DNA of 64,000 nucleotides from positions 1 through 64,000 of the forward strand of contig JAAYAJ010000007.1 of the NCBI GenBank assembly GCA_012719455.1, in the 5' to 3' direction. Origin of the DNA: Acidobacteriota bacterium (lineage in GTDB: Bacteria > Acidobacteriota > UBA6911). Position 1 is the stretch's first letter. Every line of letters starts with the position of its first letter. The notes under the pieces are model-generated. The model worked only from the letters and a program-made list of their open reading frames with translations. It searched no databases and was not told the DNA's origin. The position numbers were made by a program, and so were the translations under genes. Below, in pieces: positions 34,809 to 43,970 of the stretch.

Positions 34809-35879
34809 ATGAAAGGCAAACGTTGGGTCGTAATTGCGGCGGTGGTGCTGGCATGCGCGGGCACGCTGCAACGGGTCCACCCGCAGCCCCCGGAAAAGGG
34901 GGGCCGGGGAGCCGCTTACGGGGGCGCCGGGAAGGTTCTGCTGCCGCACGAATCGTGGCCCTGCGCGATGCCCGGGGGCATTCCCGTTCCGGAACGCGGG
35001 GTTCCGGTCTTCGAGGCGGTCATGAAGCTCGACCAGGTCCACGATCTGGGCAAGACGCCCTACGGCTACCGCACGGCATACGTGGCCGGGGAAGGCACGG
35101 TCACGGGGGACAAAATCAAGGGCTCCGTCATGCCGGGGGGGCTCGATTTCCAGTTGCATTTCGCAAACGGCGCCATGGAGATCGAGCAGATCTTCGTGTT
35201 GCGGACGGACGACGGGAAATACATCTGCATGCGGAGCCCCGGCACGGCCGCGGATAGGGATGACGTCAGGATGGTGCCCGATTTCGAAGCCCCGACGGCG
35301 GGCGCCTATGCCTGGCTCAACGAGGGGAAATATGCGGGCAGGCGCATCCTCGATCCTGCCGCCGGGACCTTGAAGATCAGCGTTTTCGACGTGAGCTCCC
35401 TGGTTGCGGCCGCAAACGCCAACGACGGGATTCGGGTGACCAAGCCGGCGGATGTCAGGAAGCAGGCGTGGGATTACCGAAAGGCCGCGCCGGGGGAACA
35501 GCAGGGGGACGTGCTGATCACCGAAAACGTGTTGCTGGGCGGCAGCCAGTCGGTAGGTGCGACCAAAATGGGCAACCGGAACATCATTCCCATAACCGGA
35601 GGAACCTTCACCGGGAAGCTCACGGGGAAGATCCTGCCGGGCGGCGCCGATTACCAGAACCTGGCGAAACCGCCGACGATCGATGCGCGCTATCTCTGGC
35701 AGACGGACGATGGTGAGGTGATCATCGTGCGTAACGGAGGCTCTTTCGGATCGCTGGTGCCGACCTTCGAGGTCCGGTCGGACAGCAAGTATGCCTGGTT
35801 GAATGACGGAATGTACCTGAGCTCCAATCCCGGCATGGGTGTGGGCGGTGTGTCGCTCACCTTTTACGAGAGCAGGTAG
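34809..35879 (+). CDS. Exported tandem DUF3237-like protein
   Basis: The 356-residue protein has an N-terminal signal segment (WVVIAAVVLACAG) and two similar halves. Each shows a GT(F/V)TG..kG.vmPGG.d(f/y)Q pattern, then an R-TDDG strand and Y-AWLN. The second half (about 245-356) fits DUF3237 best, a small beta-barrel fold of unknown function; the first half (about 50-200) is a diverged copy. It follows tannase gene 2 by 13 bases after a GGGGAGG ribosome binding site and may handle or bind the released product. Confidence 0.75.
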   Translation: MKGKRWVVIAAVVLACAGTLQRVHPQPPEKGGRGAAYGGAGKVLLPHESWPCAMPGGIPVPERGVPVFEAVMKLDQVHDLGKTPYGYRTAYVAGEGTVTGDKIKGSVMPGGLDFQLHFANGAMEIEQIFVLRTDDGKYICMRSPGTAADRDDVRMVPDFEAPTAGAYAWLNEGKYAGRRILDPAAGTLKISVFDVSSLVAAANANDGIRVTKPADVRKQAWDYRKAAPGEQQGDVLITENVLLGGSQSVGATKMGNRNIIPITGGTFTGKLTGKILPGGADYQNLAKPPTIDARYLWQTDDGEVIIVRNGGSFGSLVPTFEVRSDSKYAWLNDGMYLSSNPGMGVGGVSLTFYESR

Positions 35880-35933
35880 CGGCAGGACGGATCCCGGTAT
35901 AGGGTCGCGGGGGCGGGCGTTGGAAGCGACGAC

Positions 35934-37283
35934 TTGGTAAAGTACGCGGACCGGCTCGGAAGCGCGCCGCTCACATCGTTGCTGGTACGGTTGAGCCTCC
36001 CCGGGATGGCATCGATGGTGGCCACGAGCGTGTACAACATCGTGGACACCTTCTGGGTTGCCCGGCTGGGACATGAGGCCATCGCCGCGCTCACCATCGT
36101 CTTCCCGTACCAGATACTGACCATCGCCGTCGGCATCGGCACCGGGGTCGGGATGAGCGCGCTGGTATCGCGGCGCTTCGGGGAACGCAACGGCGAAGCC
36201 GCCAACCGGATCGCCGGGCAGGTTTTCTTCCTGGGCCTCTTCTGGGGCCTGCTGTTCGCGCTCGTCGCCCGGTTCGGCGCCGGCCGCATCATCGCCTCCT
36301 TCGGCGCCACCCCCGACATCACCGATTTCGCCGCCGACTACCTGGTGATCACCGCCTGCGGCGCGCCCCTGTTCATTTTTTCCATGCTCGCAAGCCAGTT
36401 GATCCGCGGCTCCGGTGATGCCCTCAAGCCGATGGTCATCATCGGCGTCGCCAGCGCGCTCAATATCGTGTTCGACCCCCTGTTGATCTTCGGCATCGGC
36501 CCGTTCCCGGAACTGGGAATCCGGGGAGCGGCCCTGGCGACCGTCATGGCGCAGTTGTGCGGCGCCGTCCTGGCGCTCTTCTATCTCATGGGGGGGCGCA
36601 CCGCCTACCGGATCCGTCCGGCATTCGTCCTGCCGGACTGGGGACAGATCCGCGAGATCTACCGCATCGGCACCCCGGCTTCGGTCCAGGAAATGACGGA
36701 GAGTTTCGCTTTTGTCATCTTCAACCGGATGTTGTCGGGCTACGGCTCGGTGGCGATAGCGGCCGCGGGGTTGACCCTGCGGGTGGCGGATTTGATGTTC
36801 ATGCCCATCATCGGAGTGTCGCACGCGCTGCTGCCGGTGGTGGGCTACAACCTGGGGGCCGGGAACCACGCCCGGCTCTGGCGGGCGGTCAAACTCTGCT
36901 CGCTCGGCCTGGTGCTGCTGCTGGGGGGATGCACCCTGTTGGTCGAGATCTTCGCACCGCAGATCGTCGCCCTGTTCAGCCGCGACCCCGAGGTTGTTTC
37001 GGGCACGGTTCCGGCCATGCGCATCATGCTCTCCACCCTGGTCTTCATCGGACCCGGGGTGATGGCGGTGGCGACCTTCCAGGGGCTCGGCAGGGGAGGG
37101 ACGGCATTCTTCCTGTCGCTGGCGCGCCAGTTCCTGCTCTTCGTTCCCCTGGTCCTGCTGCTGCGGCGCCTGTTCGGACTGACGGGGGTATGGCTGGCCT
37201 TGCCGGCGGCGGATGTTCTAAGCCTGGTGCTCTCCCTGTCGTTCCTCCTCAGGGAACGCGGCCGGCTTGCGGGGGGGCGCTGA
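35934..37283 (+). CDS. MATE family efflux transporter
   Basis: The 449-residue protein has twelve predicted helices and the MATE pattern: LPGMASMVATSVYNIVDTFWVARLG, then a repeat half beginning around VQEMTESFAFVIFNRML. MATE proteins export drugs or phenolic compounds in exchange for Na+ or H+. The only plausible start is a TTG at 35934, with GGAAG seven bases upstream; no in-frame ATG exists between the previous stop (35877) and the first helix. It follows the DUF3237-like gene by 54 bases. Confidence 0.87.
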   Translation: MVKYADRLGSAPLTSLLVRLSLPGMASMVATSVYNIVDTFWVARLGHEAIAALTIVFPYQILTIAVGIGTGVGMSALVSRRFGERNGEAANRIAGQVFFLGLFWGLLFALVARFGAGRIIASFGATPDITDFAADYLVITACGAPLFIFSMLASQLIRGSGDALKPMVIIGVASALNIVFDPLLIFGIGPFPELGIRGAALATVMAQLCGAVLALFYLMGGRTAYRIRPAFVLPDWGQIREIYRIGTPASVQEMTESFAFVIFNRMLSGYGSVAIAAAGLTLRVADLMFMPIIGVSHALLPVVGYNLGAGNHARLWRAVKLCSLGLVLLLGGCTLLVEIFAPQIVALFSRDPEVVSGTVPAMRIMLSTLVFIGPGVMAVATFQGLGRGGTAFFLSLARQFLLFVPLVLLLRRLFGLTGVWLALPAADVLSLVLSLSFLLRERGRLAGGR

Positions 37284-37589
37284 CCAGTTTGCCCGGTCCC
37301 CGCCGTCATCCATTTCCTCCGCTGAGCCGCTCCCTTCCCTCGGGCATAATTCGTTGCACCGCAGGGCGCTTCCATCTAGAATGGTGTCGAAACGCGGGGT
37401 TCCGATCCGGATAGTAAGGAAAGGCGGTCTTCACCCTCGACGTGAGCCTGCCGGGATGCCCTGCGCCAAGATCCTGATTTCGCCCCACGCCACGCCGGGT
37501 GGTCGATTACACCGTGACCCCCGACCGGGGTTCTCAAGGCGCTGGGAAAGATCTGAAACAAAGACGGCAACAGAAAAGGAGAGAAAAAG
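37284..37589. other. Intergenic region with promoter
   Basis: About 300 bases without a gene. It contains a promoter (37354-37382) and ends in an AAAAGGAGAG ribosome binding site before the ATG at 37590. Confidence 0.5.
37354..37382 (+). promoter_or_regulatory. Candidate promoter for the SnoaL-like/dienelactone hydrolase pair
   Basis: TTGCAC at 37354-37359 and TAGAAT at 37377-37382 with a 17-base spacer, about 200 bases before the ATG at 37590. Confidence 0.5.
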
Positions 37590-38597
37590 ATGATGCGGAG
37601 GCTACAGCTGGTCCTGACAATGGTTCTGATTTCAGGATTATCCTGGGCGGCGGCGCAGCCGGCCGCGGCGCCGGCCTCGAAGCCGGCGTGCGACCGCGCT
37701 TGTCTTGAAAGATTCATCGACCGATACTTGGACGCCATGGAAGCGGACAAGCCGTCGCTCGATCTGTTCGCCCGCGACTGCCGCTTTACGGAAAACGGTG
37801 TGCAGCTCCCGCTCGGCGGCGAAGGGCTCTGGGTGAACATGTCGGGGAAGGGGAACTACCGTTTCTACGTTCCGGACATCGAGACGCAGCAGGTGGCCTT
37901 CATCGGCACCGTGCGCGAGGGCAAGGACTTGGTCGCCGTGGCCGTCCGGCTGAAGATCGTTGCGGAACGTATCACCGAGGCCGAACAGCTGGTGATCCGC
38001 CCGGAGGCGGCCGGCGCGGGCGTGTCGGGGGTTCCCTCTTTTCCCGACACCGGGGAGAGCGTCGAAAAGCTGGGTTCGCCGCACCCGGTCTACCTGGAGG
38101 TGATTCCCGAAGCGGAGCGTCCCTCGCGCGAGGAGATGATCAAGACCGCCAACTACTACTTCACGGGGATGCAGAAGAACGACGGCAAGGGGTACTATCC
38201 CTTCACCGACGATTGCCACCGGATCGAAAACGGGCTGCCCGCTACCAACGCACCGCTCAAGCCGGGGGAGACCCGGCCCGACCCGAAAACGGCCAAGAGC
38301 TATTCGGCCGCCTGGGGCTGCCGCGAACAGTTCGAGTCGGGGCTGCTCAACTTTGTTTCCCGCATCCGAGACCGCCGATTCGTGGCGGTGGACCGGGAGC
38401 GCGGGATCGTCTTCGCCTTCGGCTTTTTCGACCACCACCACATCAACTGGACCTGGCAGTTGGCCGAGCTGTTCAAGATCGAGAAGGGACAGATCAGGCG
38501 CATCGAGGCCGTGTTCCACCGCTCCCCCTACGGGATGAACTCGGGGTGGAGCACCTATGAACAGGGGATCTCGGACGCACTGCAGATCGTGTATTGA
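37590..38597 (+). CDS. Exported SnoaL/DUF8021-like protein
   Basis: The 335-residue protein has a signal peptide (LVLTMVLISGLSWAAAQ). Two similar NTF2/SnoaL-type units can be seen: CRFTENGVQLPLGGEGLW with YRFYVPDIETQQVAFIGTV, and YYPFTDDCHRIENGLP with FVAVDRERGIVFAFGFFDH. That arrangement resembles DUF8021. No conserved catalytic set is visible, so it may bind a ligand or act as a cyclase- or lyase-like enzyme. The start is an ATGATG after AAAAGGAGAG. It precedes the dienelactone hydrolase by 58 bases. Confidence 0.68.
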   Translation: MMRRLQLVLTMVLISGLSWAAAQPAAAPASKPACDRACLERFIDRYLDAMEADKPSLDLFARDCRFTENGVQLPLGGEGLWVNMSGKGNYRFYVPDIETQQVAFIGTVREGKDLVAVAVRLKIVAERITEAEQLVIRPEAAGAGVSGVPSFPDTGESVEKLGSPHPVYLEVIPEAERPSREEMIKTANYYFTGMQKNDGKGYYPFTDDCHRIENGLPATNAPLKPGETRPDPKTAKSYSAAWGCREQFESGLLNFVSRIRDRRFVAVDRERGIVFAFGFFDHHHINWTWQLAELFKIEKGQIRRIEAVFHRSPYGMNSGWSTYEQGISDALQIVY

Positions 38598-38655
38598 CAC
38601 CTCGACGGCGCTCCGGCTCCGCCGGGCTGTCTCCATTCACTCGGGGGAGGGAAGC

Positions 38656-39489
38656 ATGGAAGAGAGAGGGAATTCGATTCTGCCGGACCGGAGGGAATTC
38701 CTGCACCACTGCATGATGCTGGCCGGGGCGGGGGTCGCCGGGTGCATGGTTCTAACGGGCACGGGGCCGGAAGCGCGCGGGGGGGAGTATAGCGTCGCCC
38801 CTTCCGACCCGCGGCTGGAAACGGAGCGGGTGCGCTACCCCGCGGGGGAGGGGGAAATGGAGGCCTATCTGGCCCGGCCCAAGGGGGATGGGAAGTTCCC
38901 CGCCGTCATCGTCATCCACGAGATCTTCGGCCTGAACGCCCATATCGAGGATGTGGCGCGGCGGATGGCGCTCGAGGGGTTTTTCGTGATCGCGCCCGAC
39001 GCGCTCACGGCCTCGGGGGGGACTGCGGCCAACTCCCAGGACATCATGTCGAAGATGATGAAGCTGGACCAGGCGGAGACCGTGCGGAATTTCACCGCCG
39101 CGGTGCGCTATCTTAAAACCCACCCGAAGACCACGGGGAGCGTGGGCTGCACCGGTTTCTGCTGGGGTGGGGCCATGACCAACCAGGTGGCGGTCAACGC
39201 CCCCGATCTTGCGGCCGCCGTCCCCTACTACGGCACCGTTCCCGCCGCCGAAGACGTGCCGAAGATCAAGGCAGCCATGCTCTGCCATTTCGCCGACAAC
39301 GACGAGCGGATCAACGCCGGGATCCCCGGGTTCGAAGCGGCGGTCAAAAAGGCCGGGATCGACTGCCGGATCCACCTCTACGAGGGGACGGAGCACGGCT
39401 TCAACAACGATACCGGCGCCCGCTACCACAAGGAGGCCGCGGCCCTGGCCTGGAAGCGGACGGTCGACTTTTTCAGGGAGAAGCTCTGA
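38656..39489 (+). CDS. Exported dienelactone hydrolase family protein
   Basis: The 277-residue protein starts with a Tat-like signal (RREFLHHCMMLAGAGVAGC) that could also be lipidated. The core has HEIFGLNAHIED, the nucleophile motif GFCWGG (Cys169), the Asp region ADNDERINAG and the catalytic His in EHGFNND, so the Cys-Asp-His triad is intact. The family opens lactones and cleaves small esters. A GGGGGAGGGAAG ribosome binding site precedes the ATG. It ends immediately before the stop of the convergent radical SAM gene, with no bases between. Confidence 0.86.
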   Translation: MEERGNSILPDRREFLHHCMMLAGAGVAGCMVLTGTGPEARGGEYSVAPSDPRLETERVRYPAGEGEMEAYLARPKGDGKFPAVIVIHEIFGLNAHIEDVARRMALEGFFVIAPDALTASGGTAANSQDIMSKMMKLDQAETVRNFTAAVRYLKTHPKTTGSVGCTGFCWGGAMTNQVAVNAPDLAAAVPYYGTVPAAEDVPKIKAAMLCHFADNDERINAGIPGFEAAVKKAGIDCRIHLYEGTEHGFNNDTGARYHKEAAALAWKRTVDFFREKL

Positions 39490-40578
39490 TCAGGCAAGCA
39501 GGGTGAGAGCGTCCACGAACGGTCGGCAGTGGGTGAAAAAGCGCCGGTGGCCGGCGCAGAGGGCGTCCGGTCCCGGGCCCCCGCCGGGCGGGCCGATGCG
39601 GTTCTTGGGGCAGCCGCCGCCGCACATGTCAAGCACCGGGCAGCGGCGGCACTCCGTGGGCAGCGTCTCCGTCTTGGCCCGGCCGAAGCGCCGCTGCCGC
39701 TTGCCGCTGATCAGCTCTCCGAGCGGGGTCTCGAGGATGTTCCCCAGCCGGCAATCGGGGCGGACGAAGTGGTCGCAGCTGTAGACGTCGCCGCCCGCAT
39801 CGATGACGGGCACGTTACATTCCGGGCGCAGGACGCAAAGGGTGTGTCCGAGCCCGAAGGCCACGCGCGCCGCCTCCTCGAAGAGTTGCACCCGGACGCG
39901 GCCGATGTCTCGCTCGAGCCAGCGGTCGAAGACAACGGAGAGGAACTCCCCCCACTCTTCAGCCTGGACGCTGCGGTCGCTCACCCCGCCTGCCGGCACC
40001 GGCTCCACCAGGGGCAAAAAGGTAAGAGCGCCGAACCCCGCGTCCACAAAAAAATCGTAGACCTCCACGGGAAAACGGGCGTTGCCCGAATGGATGACGG
40101 CCAGGGCCTCGACCGGGACCCCGTGGCGTTTCAGGCGCTCGTGCGCGGCCAAGACCAGGGCGTGGGTGCCGCCGCCGCCGGGAGCGACGCGGAAAAGATC
40201 GTGAAAGCGCGCGGGCCCGTCCAGGCTGAGGCCGACGCGGAACCCTTCGTGGGCCAGGAAGCTGCACCACGCTTCATCCAGGAGCAGGCCGTTGGTCTGG
40301 ATGCCGTTTTGGACCTGCAGGCCCGGGGGACAGTGCTTCCTTTGGAGCGCCACGATCCGGCGGAAGCCGTCCAGGCCGTACAGGGTGGGTTCGCCGCCGT
40401 GCCAGGCAAAGGGGATCACCGGGCCCGGGGCGCAGTCGATCTGCTGCCGGATGGCCGCTTCGAGCACCTCCTCGCGCATCCGGGCGCCGGCGGCGTGGGG
40501 GAGGGCGTAGCAATAGGCGCAATCGAGGTTGCACCAGGTCCCCACCGGCCTGGTAAACACCTGGTATTCCAATGGCAT
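39490..40578 (-). CDS. SPASM radical SAM protein, anaerobic sulfatase maturase-like
   Basis: The 362-residue protein has the radical SAM cluster CNLDCAYC (Cys 16, 20, 23), HGGEPTLYG, a QTNGLLLD strand, and a C-terminal SPASM region with CVLRPECN, YSCDHFV and CRRCPVLDMCGGGCPKN for two auxiliary 4Fe-4S clusters. The CDHFV Asp matches the catalytic base of clostridial anSME. anSME enzymes oxidise a Ser or Cys of sulfatases to formylglycine, but no sulfatase is in the window. It lies 14 bases after a glycyl-radical activase gene and probably in the same operon, so another target is possible. Confidence 0.85.
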   Translation of the reverse strand: MPLEYQVFTRPVGTWCNLDCAYCYALPHAAGARMREEVLEAAIRQQIDCAPGPVIPFAWHGGEPTLYGLDGFRRIVALQRKHCPPGLQVQNGIQTNGLLLDEAWCSFLAHEGFRVGLSLDGPARFHDLFRVAPGGGGTHALVLAAHERLKRHGVPVEALAVIHSGNARFPVEVYDFFVDAGFGALTFLPLVEPVPAGGVSDRSVQAEEWGEFLSVVFDRWLERDIGRVRVQLFEEAARVAFGLGHTLCVLRPECNVPVIDAGGDVYSCDHFVRPDCRLGNILETPLGELISGKRQRRFGRAKTETLPTECRRCPVLDMCGGGCPKNRIGPPGGGPGPDALCAGHRRFFTHCRPFVDALTLLA

Positions 40579-40592
40579 GGCCGTTCCCGGTT

Positions 40593-41549
40593 TCAGTGGA
40601 GGGTGGCGTCCAGACCCAGGCTTTTCAGCAGGGCGACGAGCTCGTGCATGCGGGCCTCGGAAGGGGGAACGGCCTCGAGCACCTTCCCCCGGTTTTCGAT
40701 CCGCTGGTACTTGACGACTCCGAGGTTGTGGTAGGGGAGGAGCTGCACCATCTCGACCGCCGCACCGAGCGAGAGGCAGAAAACGCCGATCTCCCGGATG
40801 GCGGCGTCGGAGTCGTTGAATTCGGGAATGACCGGCACCCGGATCTGTATCTTCCCCCCGCCCGCGGCTATCAGCCGGGCGTTGTCCAGGATCCGCTCGT
40901 TCGACACCCCGGTCGCCGCCCGGTGGAGCGCCCCGTCCATCTGCTTGATGTCGTAGAGAAAGAGGTCGGTATGGGCAAGCGCGCCCTGCACGACATCCGC
41001 GGGCACGTGCCCGGTGGTGTCCAGGGCGGTGTGTATCCCCGCCTCCTTCAGTTTTTCAAGGAAGGGGAGGACGAATTTGGGCTGGCACAGGGGCTCCCCG
41101 CCCGAGACCGTGACGCCGCCGCCCGAATTCTCGTAGAACGGCCGGTCCCTGAGGACGCGCGCAAGGAGATCATCGAGAGTGTAGTCTGTTCCGCAGATCT
41201 CGAGCGCCTTCGGGTAGCAGCCGCGGGCGCATGCGCCGCAGACGTCGCAGGAGGAACGGTCGATCCGGACCAGGCGGATCTCCTCCCCGGTGCCGGGCCG
41301 TTGGACCCGTTCACCTGGGGAGAGGGCCCCGCGGGGGCAGAGCGGGAGGCAACGGCCGCAGGTATCGATCCCGATGCAGCGCGCGGCCAGCCAGCTGAGC
41401 TGCGGGGCGAACGATTGCGATTCGGGGCTGTGGCACCAGGGGCAGGTGAGGGGACACCCTTTGAAAAAAACGGTGGTGCGGATTCCCGGGCCGTCCTGGA
41501 TCGAAAAGCCCTGGATGTCGTAGACCTTCCCTGTAAGCTCCTTTGCCAT
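40593..41549 (-). CDS. Glycyl radical enzyme activating enzyme
   Basis: The 318-residue radical SAM protein has the activase motif GCPLTCPWC (Cys 32, 36, 39), followed by an inserted ferredoxin domain with two Cys sets (CIGIDTCGRCLPLC and CDVCGACARGC) as in activases of glycerol dehydratase-type enzymes, then the TVSGGEPLCQP strand. It abstracts hydrogen from the glycine of its partner enzyme using S-adenosylmethionine. It starts three bases after the stop of the glycyl radical enzyme, consistent with a dedicated pair. Confidence 0.94.
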   Translation of the reverse strand: MAKELTGKVYDIQGFSIQDGPGIRTTVFFKGCPLTCPWCHSPESQSFAPQLSWLAARCIGIDTCGRCLPLCPRGALSPGERVQRPGTGEEIRLVRIDRSSCDVCGACARGCYPKALEICGTDYTLDDLLARVLRDRPFYENSGGGVTVSGGEPLCQPKFVLPFLEKLKEAGIHTALDTTGHVPADVVQGALAHTDLFLYDIKQMDGALHRAATGVSNERILDNARLIAAGGGKIQIRVPVIPEFNDSDAAIREIGVFCLSLGAAVEMVQLLPYHNLGVVKYQRIENRGKVLEAVPPSEARMHELVALLKSLGLDATLH

Positions 41550-41552
41550 TGG

Positions 41553-43970
41553 CTAGAGATTGAGCTCGGTGCGCCGGATGATGTCCTCCTGGCTGGCCCG
41601 GTAGAGTTCGACGAAATAGGCGCTGAAGCCCGCGATCCGCACCACCAGGTCGCGGTAGTCTTCCGGCACCTCCTGCGCGCGGCGCAGGGTGTCGGCGCTG
41701 ACGATGTTGAACTGCATCTCCATCCCCCCCAGGTCGAAATAGGTCCGGATCAGGGCGATGAGCTTCTCCTTGCCGCTTTCACTCGCCAGCGCGGTGGGGT
41801 GGAAGCGCATGTTGAGCAACGTTCCGTTCGAGAACTTCTTCTGGTCGATGACCGACACCGACCGGAGCGTGGCCGTCGGTCCCGAGCGGTCCATCTGCTG
41901 CACGGGCGAGATGCCGTCCGAAAGCGGGGTCCCCGCCTTGCGCCCGTCGGGGGAGGCGGCCGTCGACATGCCGAACAGGACGTGAGCGGTGACGGGGAAG
42001 AGGCCGGCGGCCCAGCGGCCGCGCGGGCCGGTGGCGGCGTTGACCGCGTCGCCGTACACGTCCGTGGCCCAGCGGGCGAAGCAGTCGACGTCGGGGTTGT
42101 CGTTGCCGTAATGGGGCGCCTCGTTGAGGATTCTCTGGCGCAGCTCCTCGTGCCCCTCCCAGTCGGCCATGATGGCGTCGTAGAGCTCCCGGGCGGAGAC
42201 GCTCCGCTCTTCGTAGACGAGGTGCTTGACCACGGCCAGGCTGTCGGCGATGTTGCCGATGGCTATGGCGGCGTTGCCGGTGGAGTTGTACCGGGCGCCC
42301 CCCTTCATCACGTCCCGGCCCGATTCCATGCAACCGTCGACGGTGGCTGACAGGAGCGGGAGCTGCATATGTTCCGAGGCGACCATCTCCCAGGTGTTGA
42401 CCAGGCTGATGTGCCAGCCGACGAAGTACTCGATCTGTTGTCGGACCGCGTCGAGAACCTCGTCGAACGTCTCCATCTCGTACAGGTAGCCGGTCGGGAG
42501 TCCCACCCGCCCCCCGCGGCTGCCGTCGGGCGCCGGCATCGGGTTATGCCCGTCGTTGATGGCGAGGAGGAAGGCGTTCAGGAGGTTGAAGAACGATTCG
42601 GTCCCGTTGCCGCCGGGACACGCCCACTCGTCGCCGCATCCCTGCGGCTCCACGCACCCGATCAGGCAGTAGTTGCGCGCGCTCTCGAGCGGGAGCCCGC
42701 GCGCCATGAGGGCGGGGATGATGACGTCGTCGTTTTGGAACGTCGGCACCCCTCCGGCGATGCGCGTCGTCTCGATGGCGGCGTCCCAGAGTTCGGGCGG
42801 CGTCCCCTTGTGGATCCGGAGCGACTGCGGCGGGTCGTGAAGCAGCAAGCGCCCGGAGGACTGCAGCATCATGAAGGTCACCGGGTTGGTCGCGTCCCGG
42901 CCGTCCCGGGTGACCCCTCCGAGCGTCATCAGCTGCCCGCTGGTGTAGCCCGGGCCTGAGAGCGTCGCGAAATAGGGCCAAATTTTGTTCATTTCCGCGA
43001 CCTTAAGATAAAAAAGATCAAGTAATTCTTGAGCTCTTTCGGGCGTGATCCGGCCAGCGGCGAGGTCGGCCTCGTAAAACGGCGCGAGGTACTGGTCCAC
43101 CCGCCCGAAACTGATGCCGTGTTGTTGCGCGTCGAGACAGAGGCCGATCTGGTAGAGGAACATGCACTGGATGGCGTCGTGAAACGACCGGCACGGATTG
43201 GCCATGATCCAACCGAGTGAATCGGCCATTTCCAGGAGCTCGGCTTTGCGCGCCGGGTCCGTTTCAAGCGCCGCCTGGCGCGCGCATTCCTCCGCGTAGC
43301 GGCGCGAGAGGATGATCATTCCCTCCGACACGATGGTGACGGCGCGGTAAAAGTTGTAGCGCTCGGCCCCGTTGCCGTACATCCGCCCTTCGAGTTCGCT
43401 CATCTTCTCTTCCGCTTCGGCCCGGATGGCTCCGAAGCCGCGGTGGAGGGCGGTTTCGAAGTTAGCGACGAAATGGCCGGTCGGCGAGGTGCAGGTGCCC
43501 GTGGTCCCGAAATAAGTCACGCCGCTTCCGGCTGCGCCGAAGTAGCCCAGGGGGATGTATTCGTCCACCTTGGCGCTCAGGCTCTCCTTGCGCCAGTAAT
43601 CGCCGGTCTCGAGCAGGTAGCGGGTGTCCTCGTCGGAGATGTCGTAGGGGTCGGTGTCCCGCTTGGGGATGGTGCCGGCGGCCAGTTCGTCGAGAAACCA
43701 GCCGAAGGAGATCTCCGGGTAGAGGGCGCAGGCGCGGTAGCGCGTGGCCTGCCACCCGACAATCACCTCGTTGGGGTTGACGAGCACCGGGAGGCGCTCG
43801 CAAATATTGAGGAAGTTCTTGGCCCGTTTCAGGATCCCCTGCAGCTGCGGGTTTTCACGGTAATAATCGGTGACGATCCGGTAGCGGGCGGTGCAGATGC
43901 TGGGCTTCGCCGTGCGGTATTTTTCACGGATGGCGGCGACGCGGTCGGTGACAGGGCTCAACACGTACAT
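41553..43970 (-). CDS. Glycyl radical enzyme of undetermined substrate
   Basis: The 805-residue protein has the PFL/dehydratase-type barrel. The active-site Cys439 and Glu441 lie in LIGCVEPQGCGDEW and the radical Gly781 in RIAGFSAYF near the C-terminus. The GWHD motif that follows the active-site Cys in glycerol/propanediol dehydratases and choline lyase is absent; instead DEWACPGGNGTES follows. Arylacetate decarboxylase-like, C-S or C-N lyase and other activities remain open. Neighbouring aromatic-ester genes make an aromatic substrate attractive but this is inference. GGGAGGAA precedes the ATG. The protein needs anoxic conditions and the adjacent activase. Confidence 0.9.
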   Translation of the reverse strand: MYVLSPVTDRVAAIREKYRTAKPSICTARYRIVTDYYRENPQLQGILKRAKNFLNICERLPVLVNPNEVIVGWQATRYRACALYPEISFGWFLDELAAGTIPKRDTDPYDISDEDTRYLLETGDYWRKESLSAKVDEYIPLGYFGAAGSGVTYFGTTGTCTSPTGHFVANFETALHRGFGAIRAEAEEKMSELEGRMYGNGAERYNFYRAVTIVSEGMIILSRRYAEECARQAALETDPARKAELLEMADSLGWIMANPCRSFHDAIQCMFLYQIGLCLDAQQHGISFGRVDQYLAPFYEADLAAGRITPERAQELLDLFYLKVAEMNKIWPYFATLSGPGYTSGQLMTLGGVTRDGRDATNPVTFMMLQSSGRLLLHDPPQSLRIHKGTPPELWDAAIETTRIAGGVPTFQNDDVIIPALMARGLPLESARNYCLIGCVEPQGCGDEWACPGGNGTESFFNLLNAFLLAINDGHNPMPAPDGSRGGRVGLPTGYLYEMETFDEVLDAVRQQIEYFVGWHISLVNTWEMVASEHMQLPLLSATVDGCMESGRDVMKGGARYNSTGNAAIAIGNIADSLAVVKHLVYEERSVSARELYDAIMADWEGHEELRQRILNEAPHYGNDNPDVDCFARWATDVYGDAVNAATGPRGRWAAGLFPVTAHVLFGMSTAASPDGRKAGTPLSDGISPVQQMDRSGPTATLRSVSVIDQKKFSNGTLLNMRFHPTALASESGKEKLIALIRTYFDLGGMEMQFNIVSADTLRRAQEVPEDYRDLVVRIAGFSAYFVELYRASQEDIIRRTELNL

